From contig OZ241330.1 in NCBI GenBank assembly GCA_965200045.1, positions 372,001 through 436,000 on the forward strand: a DNA stretch of 64,000 nt, read 5' to 3'. Of the stretch, positions 36,532 to 46,763 are shown piece by piece. This stretch comes from Bin25 sp026709415. GTDB taxonomy: Bacteria; Bacteroidota; Bacteroidia; Flavobacteriales; Flavobacteriaceae. The first letter of the stretch is position 1; every line of letters begins with the position of its first letter. Below the pieces are notes generated by a model, which saw only the letters and a program-made list of their open reading frames with translations, did no database searches and was not told the DNA's origin. The position numbers and the translations under genes were made by a program.

Positions 36532-39500
36532 ATGGAACATCAACTTTACAAGAAGTATCTGAGGTATTTCTCAGTAGCATTTCCAACACTAATCGTGAGG
36601 ACACTAGCCCTTTTGTGTAGTACCGTTCTATTTGGATTTAATCCAGGTCATTCGTTTTCACAAGATGCGAGCGTGTTGATTGAACAAGATGCCTCTTTGT
36701 CTGTCAAAGAAGTTCTCAAACTCGTTCACAAAAAAACCGATTATTACTTCATCTTTAAAAATGATGTTTTAATGGGTTCTCAAGACATTTTTCTTAAAAA
36801 GGGAACGATTGAAACAAGTGACCTATTGGCTCAGGCGCTCGAACCCAATGGCCTAGCATATGAGTTTACCTCCGACAAAACCATTCGAGTTAAAAAAAAG
36901 CCAACTTCCCCACCCTCAATTAAAACAATGTCAGATGACTTAGCACAACAGATTCAGGTTTCGGGACTCATTCTGGACGAAACTGGTCAACCGCTATCGG
37001 GAGCTAATGTTATTGAAGTAGGCACCACCAATGGAACGCAATCGGACTTTAATGGCGCGTTTTCAATTTCTGTTGAAAACCTAGAGGCCATTTTGTCTGT
37101 TTCTTATATCGGATTTCTCACGGTTGAAGTATTATTGAGTTATGAATCTGATGTGTCCAATATCCGTATCAACATGGTTCAAGACACATCCATAGAAGAA
37201 GTCGTTGTGGTTGGGTATGGCACACAAAGTAGAGAGAACATCACTGGGGCGGTATCTTTTGTTCAAGGAGAGACCTTGGGTAATCGTCCCATTACGAATG
37301 CTGGCGCAGGATTACAAGGGTGGATACCCAATTTGAACATCAGTTCAGTAGACGGACAAACTGGTACGGGATCGAATTTTAATGTTCGGGGATTCACCAA
37401 TATTTCTGGGTCTGGTTCTCCTTTAATTCTGGTGGATGGTGTTCGTATGGGAGTTAATGCTATTAATCCCACCGATATCCAAAGTGTCACCGTTCTGAAA
37501 GACGCTGCTTCTGCAGCGGTATACGGATCTCAAGCTTCTTTTGGCGTTATTCTGATTACCACTAAACAGGGGAGAAAAAATGAAAAAATTCAAATGAATT
37601 TTACTTCCAATTGGTCACTCAACACACCAAGTCAAAAGCCAGATTTAGTGACTTCAGTCCAAAAACTCGACTTTGAAAGAGAAAAAGCCTCCCATTTGGG
37701 CGCTACTGTCAATGAAGAAAACGCGGCATTGATCAGAGCCCACTATGATGATCCTATCAATAATCCTGCGGCTAGGTTAAACCCTAATGGTAATGGGCAA
37801 TGGCAATATTTTGGCAACACCGACTATTTTGATGCTGCTTTTGAAGATTTTGCTTTACAATCCAAAAATGACTTATCCGTTAGGGGTGGAGGGGATAGAA
37901 TTGATTATTTCTTCTCGTTTGGTCAGTTCTCACAAGAGGGTGTTCTTACATACGGCAATGACTACTATGATCGATACAATATCAGAGCCAATTTAACGGC
38001 TTATATAAATGATATTTTTGATATTCGTCTCAATTCAGCTCTTAACATCATTGAATCCGATCGATTGCACATTTATCCTGGAAAAGGATCTCCTTGGCAT
38101 GATCTTGTCAAAGGGAATATCAACCAACCTTTGCGAAATCCCGACGGAACCGTGCCGAACAACCCCATTTCATTTTTTGAACAAGGGGGTCGGGACAAAT
38201 TTAATAGAACCGACAGTTGGGTCACTCTTGGCACCAATTTTAGACCCCTAGAAGGTCTTGAGGTAGACGCTAGCTATACGTATAATTCGGATAACGATCG
38301 CTGGCATGATCATACAAAGGAAGTCACCAGATGGTGGGGACCAGAAATTTTTCGGTCGAATAATTCGGTTCCAACCGCTATCGCGTATCGATTTAGAAAT
38401 ATAAAATATCAAGCTTTTAATGGTTATATATCCTACACCACCCATTTTGGTGAGCATTATTTAAAGGGGCAAGTCGGTTACCAACAAGAAGATCACAATG
38501 TTCGAGTGGTCAATACAAGAAATAATAACCTAGTTACCGATCTGCTCCCTTCATTATCCCTGTCGAGTGGCGATCCAAGAGCCAGTGATGGGATCAACGG
38601 ATGGGCGACAAGAGGCGGTTTCTATCGAGTGAACTATTCATTCAAGGATCGGTATTTATTGGAGTTAAGTGGTCGATATGATGGGTCTTCTCGATTTCCA
38701 AAAGGAAATCGGTTCGTGTTTAATCCGAGCGCATCGGTTGGATGGAAAATTTCTGAAGAACCATTTTTTGCTTCTCTAAAATCCACAATTAATAGTTTGA
38801 AATTGAGAGCCTCTTATGGGAGTTTAGGAAACCAACAAGTTCAAGGTTTCTATCCGTATCTGAGCAATTTGAGTCTTGGCACGAGTGGCTTTGTCATTGG
38901 TGGAGGATTACCTCGACGAACCAACACACCGGGATTGGTCAGTTCTTCCATCACTTGGGAAACTGTTGTGACACAAAACATTGGGTTAGATGGCAGTCTG
39001 TGGGGATCTAAGTTGGTTTGGTATTTTGATTATTTCATAAGAGATGCCAAGGATCAATTACAAGCAGCAGCACAATTACCTGCCGTTTTAGGAACTAGTG
39101 CTCCTCGAGTCAATTCAGCTGATACCAGGACAAAAGGTTGGGAATTTGAAATTCAATATCGAAATAGCGATAGGGCGTTTAAATACACGGCCGGAGTCAA
39201 TTTGTCTCGTGCTAAAGGTGAAATCACGTCGTTTGATAATCCGACCAATTCCATAGGAAATGTTTTAGGCCGTCGAGGATATCCCAATTTGTACAAAGGA
39301 ATGGACGTGGGTGAGATATGGGGGTATGCCACAAAGGGTTTGTTTCAAAATCAAGAAGAAATCGATGCTAGTGGTTTAAATTATTCTAATTTAATCAATA
39401 GTGGGGTCACCGTAGCTCCGGGTGATGTTTACTATGTGGATCAAAATGGGGATGGCATCATCAGTGGAGGTTCATTCACTCTTGAAGATCCTGGAGACCT

Positions 39501-40047
39501 AGTTAAAATTGGCAGTTCAACGCCTGACTTATCTTTTGGCATCAATTTGGGAGCGGTGTGGAAAAATTTCTTCGCTGATGCCTTTATGCAAGGCGTTTTA
39601 GGCCGGCAAATGTTTTTCGCTCAACCGACCGGTAACGGGCCTCTCTATTGGCCCTCGCATGGAGGTGGGAACAATTCACTGAATTCAGCTCCAATGGTAC
39701 ATCAACTGGACTATTGGACGCCAGATAATACCGATGCTTTTTGGCCTCGGTATTTAGGCAATCGAGGGTTCCATAATTATCGATTATCAGACCGATACCT
39801 TCCCAACACATCCTATTTTAGAATGAAACAACTGACCTTTGGGTACAATTTTCCATCAAAATTAGCCAGTACCATTGGGCTACAAGAAGCACAAGTCTAT
39901 TTTACGGGACAAAATTTATTTGAAATAGATGATTTGATTGAAGGCTATGATCCAGAAACCAATCCGCGCGGAGCGCCATGGGGAGAACCAGGAAAAAGTT
40001 ATCCTTTTTTAAGGAGCTTTTCCATTGGATTAAACATTAAACTATAA
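36532..40047 (+). CDS. SusC/RagA TonB-dependent outer-membrane transporter with STN signalling domain
   Basis: 1171 residues. Signal peptide, then an STN domain (L-S-V-K-E-V-L-K-L-V-H-K-K-T-D-Y-Y-F) at about 55-125 for contact with FecR. A carboxypeptidase-D-like domain (V-S-G-L-I-L-D-E-T-G-Q-P-L-S-G-A-N-V) follows, then the TonB box/plug (E-E-V-V-V-V-G-Y-G-T-Q, N-F-N-V-R-G-F, V-L-K-D-A-A-S-A-A-V-Y-G) and the beta-barrel to the C-terminal F-S-I-G-L-N-I-K-L. Takes up oligosaccharides with its SusD partner, whose ATG follows the stop directly. Confidence 0.96.
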   Translation: MEHQLYKKYLRYFSVAFPTLIVRTLALLCSTVLFGFNPGHSFSQDASVLIEQDASLSVKEVLKLVHKKTDYYFIFKNDVLMGSQDIFLKKGTIETSDLLAQALEPNGLAYEFTSDKTIRVKKKPTSPPSIKTMSDDLAQQIQVSGLILDETGQPLSGANVIEVGTTNGTQSDFNGAFSISVENLEAILSVSYIGFLTVEVLLSYESDVSNIRINMVQDTSIEEVVVVGYGTQSRENITGAVSFVQGETLGNRPITNAGAGLQGWIPNLNISSVDGQTGTGSNFNVRGFTNISGSGSPLILVDGVRMGVNAINPTDIQSVTVLKDAASAAVYGSQASFGVILITTKQGRKNEKIQMNFTSNWSLNTPSQKPDLVTSVQKLDFEREKASHLGATVNEENAALIRAHYDDPINNPAARLNPNGNGQWQYFGNTDYFDAAFEDFALQSKNDLSVRGGGDRIDYFFSFGQFSQEGVLTYGNDYYDRYNIRANLTAYINDIFDIRLNSALNIIESDRLHIYPGKGSPWHDLVKGNINQPLRNPDGTVPNNPISFFEQGGRDKFNRTDSWVTLGTNFRPLEGLEVDASYTYNSDNDRWHDHTKEVTRWWGPEIFRSNNSVPTAIAYRFRNIKYQAFNGYISYTTHFGEHYLKGQVGYQQEDHNVRVVNTRNNNLVTDLLPSLSLSSGDPRASDGINGWATRGGFYRVNYSFKDRYLLELSGRYDGSSRFPKGNRFVFNPSASVGWKISEEPFFASLKSTINSLKLRASYGSLGNQQVQGFYPYLSNLSLGTSGFVIGGGLPRRTNTPGLVSSSITWETVVTQNIGLDGSLWGSKLVWYFDYFIRDAKDQLQAAAQLPAVLGTSAPRVNSADTRTKGWEFEIQYRNSDRAFKYTAGVNLSRAKGEITSFDNPTNSIGNVLGRRGYPNLYKGMDVGEIWGYATKGLFQNQEEIDASGLNYSNLINSGVTVAPGDVYYVDQNGDGIISGGSFTLEDPGDLVKIGSSTPDLSFGINLGAVWKNFFADAFMQGVLGRQMFFAQPTGNGPLYWPSHGGGNNSLNSAPMVHQLDYWTPDNTDAFWPRYLGNRGFHNYRLSDRYLPNTSYFRMKQLTFGYNFPSKLASTIGLQEAQVYFTGQNLFEIDDLIEGYDPETNPRGAPWGEPGKSYPFLRSFSIGLNIKL

Positions 40048-41784
40048 ATGACAAGAGGCATGAAAAGATATAAAATCATAATGACCCTTTTACTCGTTTT
40101 TATTATGGGATGTGATGATGAGTTTCTTGACAAAAAACCCGAATCAAGCATTACACTCGCTAATTTTTTAAATACGAAGCAAGAATTTGAATTATTTGCC
40201 AATCAGTGGTATGCTTACTTCCCCAAACCCTCTGGACAAGGTAGAAGCGCCATGTGGAACTGGGATGATGAAACCGATAATCAACTTCCACGAAATTTAA
40301 ATTTGTTTTCTAGTGGCGGATTAACGATTAATAGTGCTCCTCCAGGATTTGATGGAGGGGGCTGGAGTTTTGCTGGTATACGCTCGGTGAACATAGCTCT
40401 TGGAGCGCTTGATGATGCCACCGATTTAAGCGAAAACGAGAAAAAAGTCATCGAAGGTGAAATGCGTTTCTTTAAAGCCTATCTCTATTACGACAAAGTA
40501 CGTCGTTTTGGTGATGTTCCATGGCTCGAACAAGAAATCAACGAATCAGATATTGAAGAGTTGTATCAACCGAGAGATTCTAGGGTGCTTGTCGTCAATA
40601 ACATTATTCAAGAATTAGATGTGGCTATTGCTCAATTACCTGAAAGGAATAGTGGACGGATCCATAAATACGCGGCTTTGGCTTTAAAGGCTAGAATTTG
40701 TCTTTTTGAGGGCACTTTCGAAAAGTACCACAATGTATCAGGAGGAAATCCAAATCAATTATTGCAATTGGCTGCCGATACGGCTAATGAGATTATTGAA
40801 AATGGTCCCTATGCATTACACACCGTTGGCGGGAAAACGGCATACAAAGATTATTTTTCACTCCAAGATAAATCCACAAGTAAAGAAACCATTTTCGATA
40901 TAGGATACAGTGCTGATGAAGGATTATTTAATTGGTCCACAATTTATCTCAGTACTGAATCGAGGACCGGACTTTCAAAGGAATTGGCTGATGATTACCT
41001 CGATATTAACGGCGATCCCATTGCATTGAGCCAATTGTTTGATCCGGCGACTGATTATAACTCTTTAGAAACAGAAGTGGCTCATCGAGATCCCAGATTT
41101 GCACAAACCGTCATGCTACCCGGTGATGTCATATTTAATGACTCGGAAAGCGAGATCGTAACGGTACCTCGACTAGATCAAGATTTTCCTACAGGATATA
41201 ACATCCACAAATTCGTGGTCAAAGATGTTGGAAACCCCATCCAAAACAGACAAGGGGAAGATAGTTTTCCATTGTTTCGCTTGGGAGAAGTTTACTTAAT
41301 TTATGCGGAAGCTTTGGCAGAATTAGGAACGATTTCTCAAAGTGATGTGGATCAATCCATTAATCGATTAAGAGATCGAGCTGGCATGCCTCACATGGTA
41401 CTGGCTGATTTGGTTCGTGATCCTGACTCAGATTTTGATGGAAGTTTTCCGCCAATTGATGCTGTAAGCGTCACAATCGATGAAATCAGAAGAGAAAGGA
41501 GAATCGAACTGGCATGTGAAGGCTTTAGAAAAGATGATTTGATGCGATGGAAAGCCGGCTCGCTGATGACCAAACCAGTCATTGGAGCTAAATTGAATGA
41601 AACTTGGCATCCGAATGCTCTAACGACGGGCGTTTTGGTGAATGCTGACAATTTTATCCTTCCAACCTATCATGCCACGCCAAGAGTTTGGGATGAAGGG
41701 AAAAATTATTTATACCCCATTCCCCCCAGCCAAATCGGTTTGTATGAAAATGGTGAGTTGACACAAAACCCCGGATGGCAATAG
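40048..41784 (+). CDS. SusD/RagB-family surface glycan-binding lipoprotein
   Basis: 578 residues. Lipobox F-I-M-G-C, then D-D-E-F-L-D-K-K-P. TPR-like helices and the characteristic A-E-A-L-A-E-L and I-R-R-E-R-R-I-E-L-A-C-E-G-F-R-K-D-D-L-M-R-W region before the C-terminal P-I-P-P-S-Q-I. It caps the SusC barrel and captures the glycan. A strong terminator lies 45 bases after the stop. Confidence 0.95.
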   Translation: MTRGMKRYKIIMTLLLVFIMGCDDEFLDKKPESSITLANFLNTKQEFELFANQWYAYFPKPSGQGRSAMWNWDDETDNQLPRNLNLFSSGGLTINSAPPGFDGGGWSFAGIRSVNIALGALDDATDLSENEKKVIEGEMRFFKAYLYYDKVRRFGDVPWLEQEINESDIEELYQPRDSRVLVVNNIIQELDVAIAQLPERNSGRIHKYAALALKARICLFEGTFEKYHNVSGGNPNQLLQLAADTANEIIENGPYALHTVGGKTAYKDYFSLQDKSTSKETIFDIGYSADEGLFNWSTIYLSTESRTGLSKELADDYLDINGDPIALSQLFDPATDYNSLETEVAHRDPRFAQTVMLPGDVIFNDSESEIVTVPRLDQDFPTGYNIHKFVVKDVGNPIQNRQGEDSFPLFRLGEVYLIYAEALAELGTISQSDVDQSINRLRDRAGMPHMVLADLVRDPDSDFDGSFPPIDAVSVTIDEIRRERRIELACEGFRKDDLMRWKAGSLMTKPVIGAKLNETWHPNALTTGVLVNADNFILPTYHATPRVWDEGKNYLYPIPPSQIGLYENGELTQNPGWQ

Positions 41785-41826
41785 CATTAATCTCTGTTTT
41801 AAATAGTGGCTCGCTTTTTTTGAAAT

Positions 41827-41863
41827 AAAACCCCCAATTATGTGTATTTGATTGGGGTTTTTT
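41827..41863 (+). terminator. Rho-independent terminator after susC/susD
   Basis: AAAACCCCCAAT, a loop TATGTGTATTTG, then ATTGGGGTTTTTT. GC-rich stem of 7 pairs extended by A-T pairs, ending in six T. It separates the susC/susD operon from the sulfatase. Confidence 0.85.
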
Positions 41864-41890
41864 AACTTTATATGAAATTTTGCTCATCGA

Positions 41891-43465
41891 ATGAACCACA
41901 AACCCATGTTTCGAAATTATTTAAAGCTTATTTCACCGTTCTCGTGTTGTTTGCTGCTGATAACCGCTACTACCGATGAAACCACTCAAAATGCCAATCC
42001 TCCCAATATCATCTACGTGCTTGCAGATGATTTAGGATATGCGGACATTCAAGGTTTTAGTAGTCCTGATTACTCAAAAATTCAAACACCTCATCTCTTT
42101 AAAATGGGAGAAGAAGGAATGCGATTCACCGATGCGCACACGGCTTCATCGGTTTGTACACCAACTCGATATAGTATTTTAACTGGGCGATACAATTGGC
42201 GCTCAACTTTGAAAAGGTCCGTGTTGTGGGGTTATGATGATGCTCTGATTGATACAGATCGTACAACGGTCGCTTCCTTATTATCAGCACATGGCTACCA
42301 CACGGCCTTTATAGGCAAATGGCATTTAGGTTGGAACTGGGCTAAAGATGAGAATGGCGATGTTGATTTTACACAACCCATTTCAAACAGTCCCAATGAT
42401 CTTGGTTTTGATTACGCTTACGGACACGTTGCTTCATTAGATATTCCGCCCTATGTTTATGTCGAAAATGAAAAAGCGACCTCCTTTCCAAAACCTGGTG
42501 ACACCATCGCTGCCAAAAAGGACTATGAATTTTGGCGTAAAGGCATCATCGCCCCCGATTTTGTTCATGACGATGTGACGCCTAATTTTTTTAGACGGTC
42601 CTTCCAATACATTGAAGAAAGAGCTCAAACGGAAAAACCCTTTTTTTTATACCTCCCGCTTCCTTCACCGCACACGCCTATTCTTCCGCTAGAAAAATGG
42701 CAAGGCAAAAGTGGCTTGAATCCTTATGGTGATTTTGTCATGATGATTGATGATTATATGGGGGATTTGTTTCAAGTCTTAAAAAACAATGATATCGATG
42801 AAAACACACTCGTCATCTTCACCAGTGACAATGGTTGTTCTCCCACAGCAAATTTTCCAGAGCTCAATGCGAAAGGCCACTGGCCCAATCATCCCTTTCG
42901 AGGGCATAAAGCCGATATTTATGAAGGAGGGCATCGGGTTCCGTTTATCGTTCGATGGCCCAAAAAAGTATCAGCAGGATCTGTGAATCATCAAACCATT
43001 GCAACCACCGACTTGATGGCTACCGCTGCTAGTTTGGTCGATTATGAATTAAAAGACCATGAAGGAGAAGATAGTTATGACATGATGCCACTTTTGACTG
43101 GTCAAGAACTAGAAGGTTCTTTTCGCGAGGGGACGGTCCATCATTCCATGGGGGGTGCTTTTGCGATTCGTCAAGGCGATTGGAAATTAATCATGACCGG
43201 CGGTTCAGGCGGATGGAGTGAACCAAATTCAAGACAAGCCGAAGCTCAAGGACTTCCACCCATACAGTTATACAATCTGGGCGAGAATCTATACGAAAAT
43301 CCTGAACAAAATAATCTCCAAAGTGCTTATCCTAAGAAAGTAGAGGAACTAACCGCTCTTTTGAATCAATATATTTTAGATGGGAGAAGTACACCAGGAG
43401 CGGTTCAATCAAATGATGGAGAAAAAGAAATTTGGGATCAACTTTGGTGGCTACTTGAACCCTAA
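41891..43465 (+). CDS. Secreted S1-family sulfatase (arylsulfatase A-like)
   Basis: 524 residues. Signal sequence with a hydrophobic core I-S-P-F-S-C-C-L-L-L-I-T. V-L-A-D-D-L-G-Y-A-D-I binds the metal. The maturation signature is V-C-T-P-T-R-Y-S-I-L-T-G-R-Y, with Cys89 the formylglycine precursor. G-K-W-H-L-G, L-P-S-P-H-T-P-I and F-T-S-D-N-G-C-S follow. It belongs to the same locus as the STN-SusC, so the imported glycan is probably sulfated. Its own promoter is implied by the terminator upstream. Confidence 0.93.
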   Translation: MNHKPMFRNYLKLISPFSCCLLLITATTDETTQNANPPNIIYVLADDLGYADIQGFSSPDYSKIQTPHLFKMGEEGMRFTDAHTASSVCTPTRYSILTGRYNWRSTLKRSVLWGYDDALIDTDRTTVASLLSAHGYHTAFIGKWHLGWNWAKDENGDVDFTQPISNSPNDLGFDYAYGHVASLDIPPYVYVENEKATSFPKPGDTIAAKKDYEFWRKGIIAPDFVHDDVTPNFFRRSFQYIEERAQTEKPFFLYLPLPSPHTPILPLEKWQGKSGLNPYGDFVMMIDDYMGDLFQVLKNNDIDENTLVIFTSDNGCSPTANFPELNAKGHWPNHPFRGHKADIYEGGHRVPFIVRWPKKVSAGSVNHQTIATTDLMATAASLVDYELKDHEGEDSYDMMPLLTGQELEGSFREGTVHHSMGGAFAIRQGDWKLIMTGGSGGWSEPNSRQAEAQGLPPIQLYNLGENLYENPEQNNLQSAYPKKVEELTALLNQYILDGRSTPGAVQSNDGEKEIWDQLWWLLEP

Positions 43466-43689
43466 AGACATGTCACCCTGCCTAATGAGCTATGCCGTTT
43501 TCAAAGGAAGTTCAATAGTGAAAGCCCCCTCGAGGTACGAGTCCAACCGAATGACAGATGAATGCTTGGCGGTCTAACATTTGAAGTAAATGCTACCTTA
43601 TCAGAAACATTTATCGACTTCCCTAACGGGACTATAACATCCCTATTGTATCTAATACCAATTTGTATTCTGTATTGTATGTACTTATA
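43466..43689. other. Intergenic stretch before the IS630 remnant
   Basis: No gene. Two imperfect copies of a short run, TACCAATTTGTATTCTG near 43657 and TACTAATTTGCATTCTG near 43688, the second overlapping the end of the IS630 remnant. Confidence 0.4.
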
Positions 43690-44400
43690 CTAATTTGCAT
43701 TCTGAGTTACATTTGTGATGTGCGGGAAGTTTGTTAAGGATGTCGACCTTTTTCCGTATACAACCATCTTCTTGAACCCATGAGCTCGTTGTTCTTTCAA
43801 ATATTCTAGTGTTTCAAACAGCTGGTTGTCTAGAAACTTTTCTCGGATTTCCACCCATATCTGCTCGACAGGGTTGCGTTCCGGACGGTAGGTTGGTTAT
43901 TCGATGAGAGCGTTGTTTTCGGGGATCTTTAAGTTTTTCGCTGGAGACCATCGGACTTGATCGATTTGCATGATGATTTTATACTCTTTGAAATCTTGAG
44001 CCACTTGTTCCAAAAGAGATGTATCATCTCGGTATTCGTATAGGGTCAAATCAGTGACGTCGCCTTGGCTTTTTCAGGACACACAAGGGTATAAGCAACC
44101 ATGGACTAACGCACCATTAGTTTGGCCACGTGGGGTCGATCCTATGGAGGACACCATGATTTCTTTGGAATATGGATGCTCCCACAAACCGTCTCTCACC
44201 TTGGACGCCAAAAAGAACGGATTCTTGGTGTCGCCGTTTTTCCTTGATAATAGCTTTCATTCGCATGAGAAGTTTTTAACGGCTTCTTGACGTGGCGGGT
44301 CTTTTTGAGGATGATTGAGCCGAAGAACGACTTTTCGTCAATGATGACGTTTCAAGAGTCGGTAGATGGTGTTCTTGGCCACTTTCCGATCGATTGTGAA
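43690..44400 (-). pseudogene. IS630-family transposase remnant
   Basis: Minus-strand fragments of a DDE transposase separated by stops and frame changes. Helix-turn-helix end: V-A-K-N-T-I-Y-R-L-L-K-R-H-H, then a TGA where Trp is usual, R-K-V-V-L. Middle: L-T-L-Y-E-Y-R-D-D-T-S-L-L-E-Q-V. End: W-S-P-A-K-N-L-K-I-P-E-N-N-A-L-I-E, a TAA, P-T-Y-R-P-E-R-N-P-V-E-Q-I-W-V-E, matching the L-P-P-Y-S-P-E-L-N-P-V-E-x-x-W signature with its catalytic Glu. The terminal inverted repeats could not be found. Confidence 0.75.
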
Positions 44401-44548
44401 GAATATAAACGATTGTTTTCATATCATCATAAAGGCCTGTAACCCTAAACTATTCTTCAAGACTATTAAAAAAAGCCTCTGGTCATGAATTCAATGTTAA
44501 AGGTATGATTTGTTTTTTTGTTTTTTTGAACAATCAGTAAGCACTTCT

Positions 44549-45064
44549 ATGATGTATCGAAGAATAAACAAAAACCTCATTCCAGCGTTTTTGGTATTTC
44601 TATGTGTTCTCGGATGTCAGCCATTGGTGAGCTGGAGTTCGGAGATCACATACCGCTACATAAATCAATCTGGACTGGATTTAGTGATAGAAGCCTATGA
44701 CACGCCGGAAAATAGGAATCGTTTAATAGATCGTTGGAAAATCAATCATGATGAAATGATTTCAATAGGCCCGCTTTATGGAGAACCCTCTTCAAGTCCC
44801 TTTTTTGGATTTAAAAAGGGTTCTTCAGATTTCGTCATCATAAGATTCGATCATGGGGAGTGTTTGACTTATCATCGGTTTGCGCATCATGATGGCAGTC
44901 ATCAAAAAAACATCTTTGATTTAAGATCGTATTCAGATGATGTTAAAAGACTTCGAAAAAACCGAAAAAAAAAGGAATCAATCGATAACTATCCGGAATT
45001 TATCCTCACTTGGACTTTCACCCCCGAAGATGTCGCACAAGCCGTCGATTGTGATAGGTTGTGA
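44549..45064 (+). CDS. Putative lipoprotein, unknown function
   Basis: 171 residues from the ATG at 44549 (the frame extends 13 codons upstream to a non-ATG codon). Signal peptide with lipobox C-V-L-G-C. The mature part has S-E-I-T-Y-R-Y-I-N-Q-S-G-L-D-L-V-I-E-A-Y and a basic stretch R-L-R-K-N-R-K-K-K. Similar short lipoproteins with an N-x-S-G-x-D-L-x-I-x-A-Y start are common in Bacteroidetes, but I know no function. It lies in the IS-rich region yet is unbroken. Confidence 0.6.
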   Translation: MMYRRINKNLIPAFLVFLCVLGCQPLVSWSSEITYRYINQSGLDLVIEAYDTPENRNRLIDRWKINHDEMISIGPLYGEPSSSPFFGFKKGSSDFVIIRFDHGECLTYHRFAHHDGSHQKNIFDLRSYSDDVKRLRKNRKKKESIDNYPEFILTWTFTPEDVAQAVDCDRL

Positions 45065-45190
45065 AATGAAAATGGGTTGATGATGGCTTATCCCATCAAT
45101 GGCTTAAATAAAGCCATCGTTTTGGTAAAGAAATTCAATCTCTCAGTAATGTTGTTGGCATTGAATTTCATTCAATCCAATGACGTCTCC

Positions 45191-45658
45191 TCATTTAGGT
45201 TCTTGTTCCAAAAAGCCAAGACATTTTGGTATGGTATGACGGGGGTTTTTAAATAAACGAACCGCAGCTATCTCTTCGCGCCCCAAAGTTACCTTATTAA
45301 AAACAAGAATCCAAGCGACACAAGAAAGATATTTATCGAAAGCATCGTTGCCAACCATTGGATGTCTATTGATGAGTACCTCATCTGGATATATCGCATT
45401 TATTTCATCATAATTTGAAGAATATTCAATATCACAAGTGTTAATAGCTATTATAAATGAATGATTGATACGTTTCTTTTTCCAGTCCTCTGATTTTTTT
45501 CTAAGTGCGTTTTGAACGAGCTTGCTGCCATCAAAATAACCAGCTTTCATTGGCCCCCAAACACTTCCAACGTTACCACCGCTGTGTATTGGTCCACGGG
45601 GCATGATTATTTTCCAATCTCCTATTTGAATCGTTTGTGGTTCTCCTGTTTCTAAAAG
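45191..45658 (-). pseudogene. 5'-truncated gene of unknown function, cut by the IS21 element
   Basis: An ATG at 45604 gives 137 residues, but the frame stays open upstream with coding-like sequence (L-L-E-T-G-E-P-Q-T-I-Q-I-G-D-W-K-I-I) up to the IS21 left end at about 45659. So the real start was lost. The rest includes G-G-N-V-G-S-V-W-G-P-M-K-A-G-Y-F-D-G and a hydrophobic stretch C-V-A-W-I-L-V-F-N-K-V-T-L. No family recognised. Confidence 0.5.
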
Positions 45659-45751
45659 TGTGTATTTCAGTGTAATTGAGCCACCTGTTTCACTCTTATT
45701 GAGCCATCTTACTTAAGGGTAACTTTCGGAATAATTTTTCATTTTTTTCCA

Positions 45752-46570
45752 ATGTCAAAAAAAATGAAATCCATGGATTTCAAACAAATCATCATGGGTC
45801 ACTTGAACGGTTTAAGTATCCGTTCGATAGCTAAGGCGACTGGTATGGCACGTCATACAGTCAGTCGATATGTAAAAACTGTCAAAGAAAGTTCACACAC
45901 CTTCGAAGAGCTAAGTTCGATGGATAACGCTGCTATAGAGCGTTTGTTTTTATTGCCTCAAGAGACCGATTCATCTCGTGATGACAATCTTCTGGGTTAT
46001 TTCGAGAGGATGCATCAAAACCACAAAAAGCCTGGTTTGACATACTGATACCATGATCAGGAATATGCTCCTACGGCGAGGCATCCCTATGGATATCCCC
46101 AATTTGTAGCTCTTTATAAAAAGAAGTATGCCCAGCCTAGTGTATCGATGAAATGGCAACATCTACCAGGTGAGAAAATGTACCTTGATTTTTCGGGTAA
46201 AAAGCTTCAAATCATGGATAAATCGACTGCAAAAAAAGAAGATGTGGCATGATTTGTGGCCATTCTTCCCCATCGTCAATACACCTATGTTCAAGCATGT
46301 CTGAGTCCACAACGATCGGATTTGATGGGTTGTTGTCAAGGGGCTTTGGCTTTTTATGGGGGTGTGCCTCAAATGATGGTTCCCGACAACCTTAAGGCCG
46401 CGGTGGATCGAGTCACCAAACAGGGCTCCAAAGTCCATCGAGAATTCAAAGATTTTGCGAATCGCTATCAGACAGTTGTCAGCCCGACTAGAGCGTATCG
46501 CCCAACAGATAAAGGCACCGTTGAGAATCGGCGTACTCAGACGGTGGTTCAACAAGGGGGAAAGCATTGA
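45752..46570 (+). pseudogene. istA: istA transposase gene, broken
   Basis: Begins with a helix-turn-helix, I-I-M-G-H-L-N-G-L-S-I-R-S-I-A-K-A-T-G-M-A-R-H-T-V. A TGA at 46046 and a TGA at 46251 interrupt the frame, the first at a position where IstA commonly has Trp. Then the DDE core: G-E-K-M-Y-L-D-F-S-G, F-V-A-I-L-P-H-R-Q-Y-T-Y-V-Q-A and V-P-D-N-L-K-A-A-V, ending soon after S-P-T-R-A-Y-R-P-T-D-K-G-T-V-E-N. The C-terminal third is missing. Confidence 0.8.
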
Positions 46571-46670
46571 TGACGATACCGACCAAGAAATACAAATCAC
46601 TGAAAATAAAATAAATCACAGAGGCGTTCGTCCAATTGGATTACCTTGGTCCCATTGAAAAAATAAAATC

Positions 46671-46707
46671 AACATGGGCTCATGTTGCACTAGATAGTTG
46701 AACATGG
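46671..46707 (+). repeat. Dispersed repeat, copy 3
   Basis: AACATGGGCTCATGTTGCAC followed by TAGATAGTTGAACATGG. The first 16 bases form a palindrome-like AACATG/CATGTT. An 85-base similarity with 16878-16962. Confidence 0.6.
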
Positions 46708-46763
46708 CGAATGCTTTGACATAGACTAATAAAAACAACACAACAAGCCAAAAAAAACAACGG

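Larger units (their letters stand above)
45659..46707 (+). mobile_element. IS21-family remnant, internally deleted
   Basis: The left end begins near TGTGTATTTCAGTGTAATTG and holds two direct copies of ATTGAGCCAYC (about 45678 and 45700), the layout of IS21 transposase-binding sites. istA follows but is broken, istB is absent, and the 3' side ends in the dispersed repeat at 46671-46707 rather than in an inverted copy of the left end. Confidence 0.6.

Noticed and set aside
45752..46570. TGA read as tryptophan, because both istA stops are TGA and at least one falls at a usual Trp site
   Set aside because: TGA ends purL and several other genes exactly where their families end, and the IS630 remnant also has a TAA. 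Ordinary pseudogene decay explains it.
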